Below, piece after piece: positions 1 to 11,880 of a stretch of DNA of 64,000 nucleotides. The notes beneath the pieces are model-generated. The model made no database searches, was not told the DNA's origin, and saw only the letters and a program-made list of their open reading frames with translations. Source of the stretch: Agrostemma githago. Taxonomy: Eukaryota > Streptophyta > Magnoliopsida > Caryophyllales > Caryophyllaceae. Position numbers and translations under genes: made by a program. Where the stretch lies: contig OY288257.1 in assembly GCA_958450325.1 (NCBI GenBank), forward strand, positions 58,233,938 through 58,297,937. Reading direction: 5' to 3'. Positions within the stretch are counted from its first letter, which is position 1; every line of letters starts with the position of its first letter.

Positions 1-1267
1 CTATAACACGCAGCATGAGCAACCAAAACACATATGTAGCTGCAGATACGTGAGTACTGCACACGTACACAAATGCTTTTGCTTAGGAGGTCTCCCAGCC
101 TTCCTCTTATCCACCGCTATCCCACTTTTCGCTGCTGGGGGACGCTTGGTCCGCCTCTTTGGAGTACTTGAAGATGCGTTATCTGTGCGTGTCCTGAAAT
201 ATGGTTGAAGGCGATTGTCAGTGTGTTGGTAGATACAGTCAACACGAGTACAGAAGATCGTAGTGTAGGAGACTACTCCGACACAGTGGCCGCATCATGC
301 GATGGAGTAATGCACCGCCGCACACGCTTCCTGGTTCCACCCGTATCCGCGTAGTACGGAAACTCTTCAGCTGCACCGTAAGCACCAAATGTAACGACAG
401 TAATACAATCACAAACACACGCAACAACACAATTTTGGACAAGAGACATACCCATTATGTCGACAAAACGTATAACTGAATGCAGATACCCATCCTACCG
501 TCAGAACTTTACCTGCATCCCTAACTCGCCTCTCAGTAACAGCCCGCGGTCTGCACAGGTACGCAACAACCAAATGGTCAAGCTTACAGTAAGCAATTAC
601 CTCGACGACTCAGTAATTGACACAACCTAGCAGTTATCACTAATGTGTGTCTCACAGCTCACAGCTGAGTTCAGTATACCCGAACTAACACGCACGGCAT
701 TACAGCCGTCAACTATTGTACCCAGCGCATGCACAGCATTTGCTATACTGTGCAGCAATCAGGTGGGTGTAGACAACACCTATCTGCCTTACTATGGACA
801 TAGTACATAACACATCGGATGTGCAGCATGCAACACGCAAGATAGAACTCAAAGACATATGAAAATCCTATGCAGCATCTCCCAGTGGTGTGAATCCCTG
901 GCTTATATGCGTAGTATGAGTTCAGTCGCTGCTAACATACCGGCAACCTAAGTATGAATAGTACCCTAACAGTAGCACGAAATGATAGCCCAAATGATCG
1001 TGTGATTTGAAGTATATATGCATAAAAACACGGAGCACAGTGCAGGATGCCACTATGAAATCAGATTACCAAAGCAGGAAAATGTAACAAGTTTGCAGTT
1101 TACACAACCAGTTCATTACAGCATAGACAAAAACAAGCCTAAATTAAAGTCATAATATGAATACTCGAGTCTAAAATAGTCAGACAATACATCGTCCACC
1201 CAAGGCACTTAGGTTAAACCTCAACTACAACCAGCACAAAATGTCGTTCGGCACGGATACGTCACGT
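1..1267. other. No recognisable gene
   Basis: No ORF here exceeds about 67 codons, and no domain, TIR or tRNA-like structure was recognised. The sequence is moderately AT-rich and not repetitive at a scale visible by eye. It is the 3' flank of the family D gene, which ends at 1268 on the minus strand. Confidence 0.5.
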
Positions 1268-2163
1268 TCACAGGGACCCAACGCTCTCGAAGAAACTGTC
1301 AATATCAGCTGAAGACACCGTAGAAGATGACATGGTCTGAGCACCTGCCTTCAGTGAGGGGACGAGACAGGCTCTGTGTTTCCGGGGAGGTAGAGGTGGG
1401 TGCTCAAGCTTAGGAATAGCGGACATGGTGCCTGTAGGAGTGGTACACTCGTCTTCTGCAACGCAAGAAGGACTCCCAATGCCTTGTTGAATTTCTAGAA
1501 ACCGTTTCTCCAAACTTAGAAACCTATGCCTAGCACACTCACAATGAAAGGCAGCAGACCTTACAGCCTCGAGAGAGTATTTTGCATCCACTATGTCAAC
1601 ATTATACAGGGGTACTAAATAGTTGATGGCCTTAGAGGCAAGATCCTGTTTCGATGCATCGACAGTTGCACACACATCACTGAAGATACAGATATGTCTG
1701 GGCTGGATATCTACGTGACCTATGTCTATCCATGACGTGAATGTAGAGGGCGTGTGCTCTATGGTACGAACAGGAGTGCACTCAATAGGCAGACTATCAG
1801 TAACAGTTGCAAGGACAGACATGACATCCAGTGAGACGCTACGCAGATGATTCATCTCATGGAAGTAAAGCTCTTCTTCTAGGTGTACTTTTGGCAGACC
1901 ATCTGCTAAGCGATCTAGCTCAAGGCGCTTCAAGCGCCAAATATTGGCACACCTTGTGTACATATCCTTCTTTGCAGATGTGAAATCTTTGATGTAGATA
2001 TCATATATGGCAATAAGGTCACTAACGGCGGCCCTTACCGCTGCGTTGCATGATTCTTCATAGGTAGGGGCAGAACTTCCTATGTAGGTGTATGTGTAAG
2101 GATAATAATCACTCCTAAGGGTTACGGTAGCGATATTCTTCCCGACATCTTTTACTGCATATT
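1268..2163 (-). pseudogene. Family D copy 1, main part (disrupted by LTR element)
   Basis: This is a continuous open frame of about 298 codons read leftward from 2163 to a stop at 1268. The first residues of the visible ORF (upstream of 2164) are LTR sequence. The true upstream part lies at 11785-11880, beyond the retrotransposon, and is in frame once the ATATT duplication is counted once. The protein has two degenerate internal repeats. Each has a Ser/Ala-rich helix (around ESCNAAVRAAVSDL and SKQDLASKAINYL) followed by a Y-x-V-x-I-x-D-x-x-Y type strand, then a basic helix ending near LEKRF. The C-terminal tail is Pro/Ser-rich. A paralogue lies at 13843-14780. I do not recognise the family. 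The Ser/Lys/Ala helices loosely recall the last helix of a dsRNA-binding domain, but that is only a resemblance. It probably no longer makes full-length protein. Confidence 0.6.
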
Positions 2164-3488
2164 TGTGGACATGACATAGGTCCACCCCGACGCGGCCACG
2201 CACGGGTTTGGGGAGGCGAATGAATCTTCATATGAGATGGTCAAATTTAAATTTAAATCGAAGTTGGAGTCGCCACCGAATTTTATGGTTATTCGGAACC
2301 GTTCGAGCCCACTCTATGTCGTAGTGGGCCGTATACAAAATACGGCCCATTTCCGATGTCAGAGTTTATTGGGCTCGTCCTTTTGCAGTTCGATACCGAT
2401 GCCGACTTGATCGATTAATCGTATATTGAATGACTCTCATTGCCAATAGTTTCGGACATCCAGAAACCACTGTTCTGAGTAAGGGGTGAGGGTACGTGTT
2501 AGGAAATTCAATAAGAACACCCAACCCCGCCCGCACATTAGCGGCCTCTACTAGGATATCGAATTATTTTTTAATACGCGCGTTAGTAATACGATGAATG
2601 ATATGCAAACATTGTTTTCCTAAACATGCGAGGAATTGAATGGGTTGCTAAGTCGGTTTAATGCATGAAGGATTTAACGTCAAAGTTGAATTTAGCATGT
2701 GAAATTCGTTTTAGTATAATAAAACAAACGATGAAAAAGATATGAATTTGCTACAAAGGATAAACAAACGAGTTAGTATCGAATTGTGAATAATAATATA
2801 GCAAAAAAGATGAATATGCGAGATCGAGAAAATATTAGTCGAAAACTGAAAAATATCGTTAAAAAGATGTTGTTTTGCATAAAAAAACGAAGTTCGAAAA
2901 ATAATAAAAAGCGAGAAACGAGCCGTGTTTCTCAGCCAGCCGCGCGGCTCGCCCGGGATGCCGGCGGGTCCCGTGACGGGCTGATTTCAGAATCGGTTTT
3001 TTTGAAAACTCGATGTTTTTATTAAATCGCGTATAAATATCGCATAATTTGCACTCGATCTAATATTTTCGTTATTCGTCATATTCGATAATTGGCTACG
3101 AAATCAATATCAAATACTCCGAATAGATTTAGAAAAGATATAAATTTTAGAAATCGTTTCGTAGAATAAATAATAAAACGAACGAAAAAGCTAAAAAAAA
3201 GGACTAGTGTTTCAGGCCTGTGCGCGAGTCGCCTGGGAATGGCGCGACTCGCGTGCGGGTCTGTCCCGGTTCCGTTTGTTGTTCGAAAATTGTTAATTTT
3301 GATAAATCGCGTACAAATACGAATTAATTTATACTCGATTTATGTTTTCGATATTCGTCATATCCGATATTCGATTATGAAATCGATATCGAATATTCGG
3401 AATGAATAAAAAAGTTTTGTAAAAAAAGTTTGAACGAAAAAGATGTAACGATTTTTAACATCGTCGAGATTTAATTTAATTCTTTTAA

Positions 3489-4449
3489 GGGTTATTTAAT
3501 AACAATAATACTGACTATTGGGCGTATTCCAGTAATAATACAAATTACATTTAATCCCAAAATAATACAGAGTATTGGAGTAGTCTAATGAGAATGATAC
3601 AGTTTCATTTGTTACTTACAGTAGCAGGTAATCTTTCTGAAAAACAATCGGCAACTATTTACATTAAATCCACACCCACCCTCCTCCTCCTTCTTTATCC
3701 TCTTTCTCCATCTCTCTCCTACTTAATTTCAGGTCTTCAATGGCAACTTTGCAAAAAAATTTAAAAAGTCTTCATTTATATTAAATCTAATAACAGGCTC
3801 TCCATCAAATGCAAGCTCTTCAAATTCTTGGGGTGGATCTGCACAATATGTTAGATAAGTGAATGAAAACACTAATTTTACCTAACAATTTGCTTGATTT
3901 AGATTGAATTAGGTAGTAAAGTTATCAAAAACCCAAAAATAACATAAACCCTAGAAATATGAATTGAATTCAGATAATCGAGTAACTTACCTCTGCCATT
4001 GTTGAAATACTCTAGAGCGAAGGAACTTCAACCCAGCATCTGTCAGTGTCAATTAAACCAACTTCAACTCGCAGAATTCGAAAAAAAAAACAAACTGAAG
4101 AATAGGCACGGATTTACTTACGAAATTGCGAACGAGATTAGAAGATTAGGGTTGGAGATGTTTAATGAAGGTTGAAGGTGTGGTGATGGTGACAGTAATG
4201 GTTGCATGAAGAGGAAGGGAGAGGGAGAAGTAAATGGTGATGGTGATGGTTGGATTTCAAAGTAATGAAAAGTAAAAACTGAAGTAAATGATGCGCTTAA
4301 GGGGAGGTGGACCGGTTACTCAAGTAACCCGTCCACTGTATCATTCTCATTAGACTACTCCAATACTCTGTATTATTCTGGGATTAACTGTAATTTGTAT
4401 TATTAATGGAATACGCCCAATAGTCAGTATTATTGCTATTAAATAACCC
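3489..4449. mobile_element. Mutator-like (Pack-MULE-like) element
   Basis: The element has long terminal inverted repeats of at least about 125 bp, starting GGGTTATTTAATA at the left and ending in the complement at the right. It is flanked by a perfect 9-bp duplication TTCTTTTAA (3480-3488 and 4450-4458), the length typical of Mutator elements. The right LTR of the host retrotransposon has the uninterrupted site at about 10733-10745. The element is 961 bp and encodes no transposase. Its interior contains exon-like minus-strand sequence with splice signals, described separately. Confidence 0.9.
3729..4020 (-). pseudogene. Exon pair captured inside the MULE
   Basis: On the minus strand a short open segment ends at 3991 with a consensus donor (GTAAGT, complement of 3985-3990). 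The next open segment starts at 3838 after an acceptor ending TGTGCAG and runs to a stop at 3729-3731. Read through the roughly 150-bp intron, the frame gives an acidic, hydrophobic-patterned peptide around ALEYFNNGRDPPQEFEEL that looks like real coding sequence. An upstream in-frame TGA near 4025 implies a further intron or truncation. I do not recognise the donor gene. The layout (gene fragment between long TIRs) fits a Pack-MULE. Confidence 0.45.
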
Positions 4450-4910
4450 TTCTTTTAATACAATATTCGATTATAGAGAATCGATATCATATTTTTAAGA
4501 ATGTTCGATATATGAAAATAGTTTTTGGTAGTATTGATATTAGAAAATAAAAGCGACGAACGACCCGTAATAAAAAGGACCGACACGAGACCCGTAAGAA
4601 AAGCGGACGACGAGGAGGAGAAGAGAAGAAAAAGAGAAGTCGGGTTTTGTTACACCCTCAACCTACATGCTTCTGTTTACTCGGATCGAGGCTCGTCGAG
4701 ACGTGGCTTGGGCACAAGAGCGTCGAGTGGATGTCGGTGAGTTATGGTAGCTCGGTTTGGTGTGACGTGTGAAGGGTGTCGGGTATCGGGCCGGTTTCCT
4801 TCGGGTTTGTAATATCGGTTTCTCGATGCTAAGTTTTATGCTTATGAGTGTGTGGGAATAATTGATGGTTGATAAGTCATGTGTGTTTAAAAGTGTTGTG
4901 TGCAAGGGGC

Positions 4911-4918
4911 TATTTATA
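4911..4918 (-). promoter_or_regulatory. TATA box in left LTR
   Basis: The complement reads TATAAATA, preceded by GGGAACTCCC and followed by about 120 bp without an early ATG, as expected for an LTR promoter. The same box occurs in the right LTR at 11195-11202. Confidence 0.6.
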
Positions 4919-5500
4919 GGGAGTTCCCGACCTTGGCTAGGAGAGTTTGAACTAACGTTTAGGATAGGAAACGTAAGAATTTGAGAGGAATGAGAACTCC
5001 ACTTTCTTGTGAAGGAAGAAAGGGAACCCGGCTGGAAGAGGGCTGCTCGGCCGAGTATTTGCACTCGGTCGGGTGTTTGATACGGTTTTCGGATAGAATT
5101 CCTACTTGAAATCGAATTCTATCCTTAAACGGATTTGTTTAATATTTTGTGAAGCTGATTTTTCGTAGGATTGGAGTATGAATCAGCCGTGTGAGGTGTC
5201 ACGGCTGACTCACGTGTCTCGGGAAAATCTTTGACCGGGTTTTGACTCGGTCGCTAAAAGACGGTTTTACCCCTGGTGTCGGAATCGACCCAAATTAGTC
5301 TTATTTGACTCGAAACGACCCATTGGGCCTGATTTTGAGGTTGGTTTTGTGAGATATGTACTCCATAATGAGCCCAAGCCAAATGCCAATGATTTTGAGT
5401 CCGTTTCCGAATATATTAAAGCACGTTTGCGTCCGATCTTCATCGGGTGTTTGTCGGAAACTGCTATAGACACCTGGCGGTCAAAATGTGGGTGTCTACA

Positions 5501-8500
5501 GAGCCCCCACTCTGACTGAGGCTTGGACAAGGCGAAAGTCAGAGTAGCTACCAGGCCAATCAAAGATTAAGACCTGGTAGACTTCCGGTCGGGTCGTTTA
5601 AGGTCCATTAGACCTGCGTAAATGGCCCGCCGGCCGGAGACTAGAAATGTACCTGAGTTGATGATGATAACTCCGTGGGGAATCGAACTTGTCGTATAAG
5701 TCTATGCCGCTGGGGAGTTATGTGAATTGCGCGGTCTTGAATTGTACCTGTATAAGTTACATAAAATTTTGCATGCAACATGTAGGTGAAACAAATATGA
5801 CTCCCGCTGGGGAATAAAAAATGATTTTTGCTTAGTTTTAAACTCGAAGTCCTGAAAGCAGATCACGTGCTAGGAAATAGGTTTTCAAAACTGAAATGGG
5901 TAGAAAAGAAATTTGCAATTTAAATAGACCGAAATTTGACCTTGTCGAAAAGGGTTTTCTCAAATGGCTAAGTTTTGCAGATTTTAAAAAATGAGAATTT
6001 GAAGAGAGAGACCTATCGACAGACTCGACGCTGGGCGTGACCGGACGAGTTGACACACACGACGGGATTCTCGAGGGGTTGGACCGTGACTCGGTAGGGG
6101 GGTGGGCCACCTAACAAGACTCTTAAGTTGCGCTATTCCGTAGCCTAGACGAGTGACAACATGGTCGAACATCGAAGTGGGATAGATATGCTATACGGGG
6201 TTGCAGTAGTCTGTAATGAGACTGTTGTAGTCTAGTGCTCTCCTGAATTTTTGATGTTAGGGTACATTTCCAAAGTGGGTATTGCCTCGAGTCCTGACAG
6301 ATTCTTGTCTTCGACTGAGCCGAGTACTATGACACACTACAGAAAGGAGGCTAGATTTTCCGAATTTATATGGATTTTGTGAGTGGATGGAGGTTTTCTG
6401 CCTAAGAGAAGCCCCCAGGATGACAAAGCTAGCTGCTGAGAACATGACGGTGTCGTGACCGGAATGATGGCGCTTTTTGAATGTGTGTCAATGTGGGTGG
6501 TTGTGCCTCTGTTGAAAGGTTGCCTACGTATTCACGTATAGTGAAATCAAACCACGTCGTAGTTCAGTGTCGGAAGATATATTATGATGCCTAGTCTAAT
6601 AGGACTTCGTGTGTAACTAGCCATAGCAATGGTGTAGACTAGGTGCATTCCCAGTGATGTCTTGATCAAAGGGCTAGAATGGTTAGGATATTGATCCTGT
6701 GACAGTGAGCGTTCTCCGGGGTAGCCCCCAGAGGTGGTGTGAACTATTTGGGCATGTTCTATGCCGACTACAAGTTGAATTCCCGTGTTTGGGGTTGGTA
6801 ACTGGTCTGAATGAGAGGAATTGGGACGGGATTTTAACGAGTTTTGCTCTCGGGGATTTTAACGAGTTTTGCTCTCGGGATTGTGTATGATTAGGTAAGG
6901 GATTTGACGAGTTTTGCTCTCGGGTCTTTGACGAGTTTTGATCTCGGGTTTGCATATGGTGATTGTGAATTCTGTTATGTAAAGGGGAAGTCGAGTAAAA
7001 TGGCTCGAACTTTGATTGGGATATGTTTAATGATGTGGGATCTGGTTTCCATGTCTGGCCCTAATGGTTAGGGGTATCCTATGGAGCTTGAATCCTCAAA
7101 ATTCCGGGCTGTCTTTAGCCTGGGTCTCGGGAAGGTCTTGAGGGTTGTAATGTGGGAAGGCTAGATGTGGTGTTAGTTGACCAGCTTGATTGTTTCTCCC
7201 TTATTGGATGGTATGAGTATTGATCTTAAGTGGACCGTTGACCACGGTCATGGGCATTTGAATATTTTTTGTTGGTTGACCTCTTAGCCCCGGTCATGGG
7301 ATCTTCATTTGTGTTGACCATTCTGGTCGTGGATGCTCTTTTTTGATGATTGCCTGCTTTTTTTGTTTTGGCCTTTTGCTTTTTTCCTTGGACTTTTGAT
7401 TTTTATTTTGTCCAGTTTTTTTTTGTCTTTTTTTTCTGTTGGTCAGACTAACACCGTAGGTAGGTATGGTTGATCTTGTCGGAGGGGTGTTTATTGTGGA
7501 AAATGGGCTTGCCTCCCATCTTGAACCCAAACTAGGAGACTACCTAGATTCGTCATTGGATTCGATACCGCTCCTGCTAAGTGTAGTTTTGTGGCTTCCT
7601 ATGTCAGACATAGAACAGGTAAAGGAAAACACGGGTTCAGTTTCCTGCTTTCATTATAGATGTGCCTGTAATAGTCACGTGCATGTGCTCACAGTGTATG
7701 ATGGTGTTCATCATGTTCTCGGAAACACATAAGGAAAGTATATATGAGGAATAGAAAAGCTGATTTTATTGAATTTTGAAAAAGAGGACAGAATGCAAAA
7801 GACTCTGACTCTGATTTGGAAATGAGGATGTAGGGTATCCTAGACTCGGACTCAAACTTAGACTCGAATCCAATTCGGACTTTCGGATGCTCGGTTGGTT
7901 GTTTTTTTTGGTAAGGTCTTCGACAGGTGCCACGACTCGCCTAAACTCGGTTTTGCGCAAATGCAAGAGAGGGAGTCAAACTAGACACGACCCGGGGTGA
8001 TGGGAATGACTAAGATTCATGGACCGGGATACTCGAACGTTGACCTGGACGAGGTAACGACCCTGGATTGGACTTGACGATGAGACTCAAGCTGCACGAG
8101 GGTGAGTCCGAAAATGGGGCGACCATGTTTGACTCGGGTTAGACTCTCCTAAGACAAATGTGTAGGGTGCGATTCTCGGGGTGACTGTGATTAATCGCTC
8201 CGTCGGAGAATAGCCCCCAAGTGAGGCTAAGGGCTCAGATGGTGTGGCATCTAAGCGGCTCGAAAGTGGAGTACGTGAGACACGTGTAAGACATGACCCT
8301 TAGAGCAATCGTGATTAACCGCTCTGATGAAGGGTAGCCCCCAAGTGGGATCAAAAATTTGGTTTAAGACTTGAGTGTCGGACGAGTGACCCTTAGACGT
8401 AAAGGTCACGAACCTTTTGTTATAGGGCTAAGCCTTGTAAAAGGTTGACTCGGAAAAGACACTTAGACGGGCGACTCGTGAAAGGTGGGCCTCCTTTAGG

Positions 8501-9419
8501 ATCCAGCTGTGTGGGCTGTGCCCTGTTCGAAAGGAGGTTCACGTGAGACGTTCCCCAGACTTTGGACTCGATTTGTGTAAACGGGCCAACCCTTGTAGGA
8601 GTATGTCCTACGTAGGTGGGCCTTACCTTAGTCAAATAAGGCGGACTGGGATAGGGAGAAAACTCGAGATATAAGATCGACGGAGTTTCGACGCTAGAGA
8701 CCTCGACGACTTACGACATGACCCGACACTGCTAAATACGGGAAGTCCTAAGAAGAGGAAGGTTTTGAAATATGATTTTTGAAAGCCCGAAGAAATTCGG
8801 GGAGAACCGGCCTCTTTTTTTTCGAAAAAGAAAAAGGAAAAGGTGGACCGGGCGACGGTTTTGAAAGTTCGAAAATATTTTCGAGTTTTGAAATGGGCAT
8901 AATACCGGCTAAAAATAGGCTATTTTGAGTAAAATCGTGGATCCTAAATTCGGTATATGTCCCGGGTTTTGAAATTGGATATTTTGAAAAGGATGCTATT
9001 TTGAAAAAGATGGGTTTTTGAAAGACGACTTGTAAATCAGGTAGCACGTAGTCATGGAAGCAGTATAACGACGCCATGTATGCTCTAATTCTAAGTCTCG
9101 GTCAGTCTATAAGGGTCTATACCAGTGTAAATAGCCTATCGAGAATCGGGGCAGACTTCCTAAGTCGAGTTGAGCTTAGAACATGCCGTAAAACCCATAC
9201 GAATCGGCTAATGGACACCTTCGACATATCCAATTTGGACTACATCGATAGTATAGTGGGACGCGGTCACCAGTACCGGCCCGGGAAAATATGGGGTTAT
9301 GCATGAATCGTAAAACTAAAACGCGTATTGTACTAGTCAAACGATTTCTATTCGAGTCTCACCCTAAGGATGCCGATGGTACGTCACACATCAGTTAATC
9401 CCCAGCGGAGTCGCCAAAT
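5501..9419 (-). other. Non-coding internal region of the LARD
   Basis: No ORF above about 110 codons and no retroviral-type domain is seen. Structures present are a purine-tract complement GAGCCCCCACT at 5501-5511, a short tandem array around 6831-6955 built on GACGAGTTTTGCTCTCGGG (four or five imperfect units), and two related blocks around 8165-8230 and 8300-8350 that both carry gattaa(t/c)cgctc and tagcccccaagtg. The region is much more GC-rich than the right half of the window. Confidence 0.75.
9399..9416 (-). other. Primer binding site (tRNA-Arg type)
   Basis: The complement reads TGGCGACTCCGCTGGGGA and starts 3 nt inside the right LTR boundary. This is where a minus-strand element needs its primer site, and the sequence fits the 3' end of plant tRNA-Arg. 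It fixes the element's orientation independently of the TATA boxes. Confidence 0.8.
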
Positions 9420-11784
9420 TGTGGACATGACATAGGTCCACCTCGACGCGGCCACGCGCGGGTTTGGGGAGGCGAATGATTCTCCATATGAGATGGTCAA
9501 ATTGAAATTTAAATCGAAGTTGGAGTCGCCACCGAATTTTATGGTTATTCGGAACCGTTCGAGCCCACTCTATGTCGTAGTGGGCCGTATACAAAATACG
9601 GCCCATTTCCGATGTCAGAGTTTATTGGGCTCGTCCCTTTGCAGTTCGATACCGATGCCGACTTGATCGGTTAATCGTATATTGAATGACTCTCGTTGCC
9701 AATAGTTTCGGACATCCGGAAACCACGGTTCTGAGTAAGGGGTGAGGGTACGTGTTGGGAAATTCACTAAGAACACCCAACCCCACCCGCACATTAGCGG
9801 CCTCTACTAGGATATCGAATTATTTTTTAATACGCGCGTTAGTAATACGATGAATGATATGCAAACATTGTTTTCCTAAACATGCGAGGAATTGAATGGG
9901 TTGCTAAGTCGGTTTAATGCATGAAGGATTTAACGTCAAAGTTGAATTTAGCACGTGAGATTCGTTTTAGTATAATAAAACAAACGATGAAAAAGATATG
10001 AATTTGCTACAAAGGATAAACAAACGAGTTAGTATCGAATTGTGAATAATAATATAGCAAAAAAGATGAATATGCGAGATCGAGAAAATATTAGTCAAAA
10101 CCTGAAAATATCGTTAAAAAGACGTTGTTTTGTATAAAAAACGAAGTTCGAAAAATAATAAAAAGCGAGAAACGAGCCGTGTTTCTCAGCCGGCCGCGCG
10201 GCACGCCCGGGATGCCGGCGGGTCGCGTGACGGGCTGATTTCAGAATCGTTTTTTTTTAAAACTCGATGTTTTTATTAAATCGCGTACAAATATCGCATA
10301 ATTTGCACTCGATCTAATAATTTCGTTATTCGTCATATTCGATAATTGACTACGAAATCAATATCAAATACTCCGAATAGCTTTAGAAAAGATATAAATT
10401 TTAGAAATCGTTTCGTAGAATAAATAATAAAACGAACGAAAAAGCTAAAAAAAAGGACTAGGGTTTCAGGCCTGTGCGCGAGTCGCCTGGGAATGGCGCG
10501 ACTCGCGTGTGGGTCTGTCCCGGTTCCGTTTGTTGTTCGATAATTGTTAATTTTGATAAATCGCGTACAAATACGAATTAATTTATACTCGATTTATGTT
10601 TTCGATATTCGTCATATCCGATATTCGATTATGAAATCGATATCGAATATTCGGAATGAATAAAAAAGTTTTGTAAAAAAAGTTTGAACGAAAAAGATGT
10701 AACGATTTTTAACATCGTCGAGATTTAATTTAATTCTTTTAATACAATATTCGATTATAGAGAATCGATATCATATTTTTAAGAATGTTCGATATATGAA
10801 AATAGTTTTTGGTAGTATTGATATTAGAAAATAAAAGCGACGAACGACCCGTAATAAAAAGGACCGACACGAGACCCGTAAGAAAAGCGGACGACGAGGA
10901 GGAGAAGAGAAGAAAAAGAGAAGTCGGGTTTTGTTACACCCTCAACCTACATGCTTCTGTTTACTCGGATCGGGGCTCGTCGGGACGTGGCTTGGGCACA
11001 AGAGCGTCGAGTGGATGTCGGTGAGTTATGGTGGCTCGGTTTGGTGTGACGTGTGAAGGGTGTCGGGTATCGGGCCGGTTTCCTTCGGGTTTGTAATATC
11101 GGTTTCTCGATGCTAAGTTTTATGCTTATGAGTGTGTGGGAATAATTGATGGTTGATAAGTCATGTGTGTTTAAAAGTGTTGTGTGCAAAAGGCTATTTA
11201 TAGGGAGTTCCCGACCTTGGCTAGGAGAGTTTGAACTAACGTTTAGGATAGAAAACGTAAGAATTTGAGAGGAATGAGAACTCCGCTTTCTTGTGAAGGA
11301 AGAAAGGGAACCCGGCTGGAAGAGGGCTGCTCGGCCGAGTATTTGCACTCGGTCGGGTGTTTGATACGGTTTTCGGATAGAATTCCTACTTGAGATCGAA
11401 TTCTATCCTTAAACGGATTTGTTTAATATTTTGTGAAGCTGATTTTTCGTAGGATTGGAGTATGAATCAGCCGTGTGAGGTGTCACGGCTGACTCACGTG
11501 TCTCGGGAAAATCTTTGACCGGGTTTTGACTCGGTCGCTAAAAGACGGTTTTACCCCTGGTGTCGGAATCGACCCAAATTAGTCTTATTTGACTCGAAAC
11601 GACCCACTGGGCCTGATTTTGAGGTTGGTTTTGTGAGATATGTACTCCATAATGAGCCCAAGTCAAATGCCAATGATTTTGAGCCCGTTTCCGAATATAT
11701 TAAAGCACGTTTTTGTCCGATCATCATCGGGTGTTTGTCAGAAACTGCTATAGACACCTGGCGGTCAAAATGTGGGTGTCTACA
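9420..11784 (-). repeat. 5' LTR of the LARD (right copy)
   Basis: This is a 2365-bp direct repeat of 2164-5500 lacking the MULE insertion. On its own strand it starts TGTAGACACCC and ends CATGTCCACA. Confidence 0.92.
11195..11202 (-). promoter_or_regulatory. TATA box of the 5' LTR
   Basis: TATAAATA lies on the minus strand inside the LTR that is 5' for this element, so it is the likely promoter of the genomic RNA. It matches the box in the other LTR. Confidence 0.65.
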
Positions 11785-11880
11785 ATATTCCGGTTCCAGA
11801 TACTCTAAACATTCAGCCACCCGAGATAGTAACGGCTGAAAAGGGATTGCAATATGTATGACCGAAGTACCCATCAGCAT
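11785..11880 (-). pseudogene. Family D copy 1, N-terminal part
   Basis: A 32-codon open segment with two start candidates (codons 1 and 3 from 11880) runs to ...EPEY and then enters the LTR. Its frame is the same as that of the main part ending at 2163, so the retrotransposon cut one ORF of about 330 codons. The paralogue at 14.7 kb has PLL-x-R-x-AE-x-L and P-D-Y followed by D-V motifs in the same order with no insertion. This independently supports the join. Confidence 0.6.

Larger units (their letters stand above)
2164..5500 (-). repeat. 3' LTR of the LARD (left copy), carrying a Mutator insertion
   Basis: Without the 961-bp insertion at 3489-4449 and its 9-bp duplication, this LTR is about 2.37 kb, matching the right copy. 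Within the LTR an older diverged tandem duplication is visible. Two blocks, about 2930-3180 and 3210-3440, both run from a GC-rich motif with gcgcggctcg or gcgcgactcg into an AT-rich stretch with attcgtcatat and gaatattcgg-like words. ORFs of 71 and 133 codons in this LTR recur in the other copy and have no recognisable domain. Confidence 0.9.
2164..11784 (-). mobile_element. LARD-type LTR retrotransposon, minus orientation
   Basis: Two long direct repeats (2164-5500 and 9420-11784) bound a 3.9-kb internal region. Both begin TGTGGACATG and end GTGTCTACA on the plus strand. The flanks are identical 5-bp duplications: ATATT at 2159-2163 and at 11785-11789. On the minus strand the sequence next to the right LTR is TGGCGACTCCGCTGGGGA, complementary to a tRNA-Arg 3' end as used by Ogre/TAT-type gypsy elements. 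A purine tract (AGTGGGGGCTC) abuts the other LTR. Both LTRs have a TATAAATA box on the same strand, so transcription runs leftward. No gag, protease, integrase or reverse transcriptase is recognisable, so it must have moved using another element's proteins. LTR divergence by eye is low, around 1.5-2%. Confidence 0.92.

Noticed and set aside
4525..5064. ORFs of 71 and 133 codons in the left LTR, repeated in the right LTR
   Set aside because: They recur only because the LTRs are direct repeats. They are low in domain-like structure and lie across the promoter region of the element.
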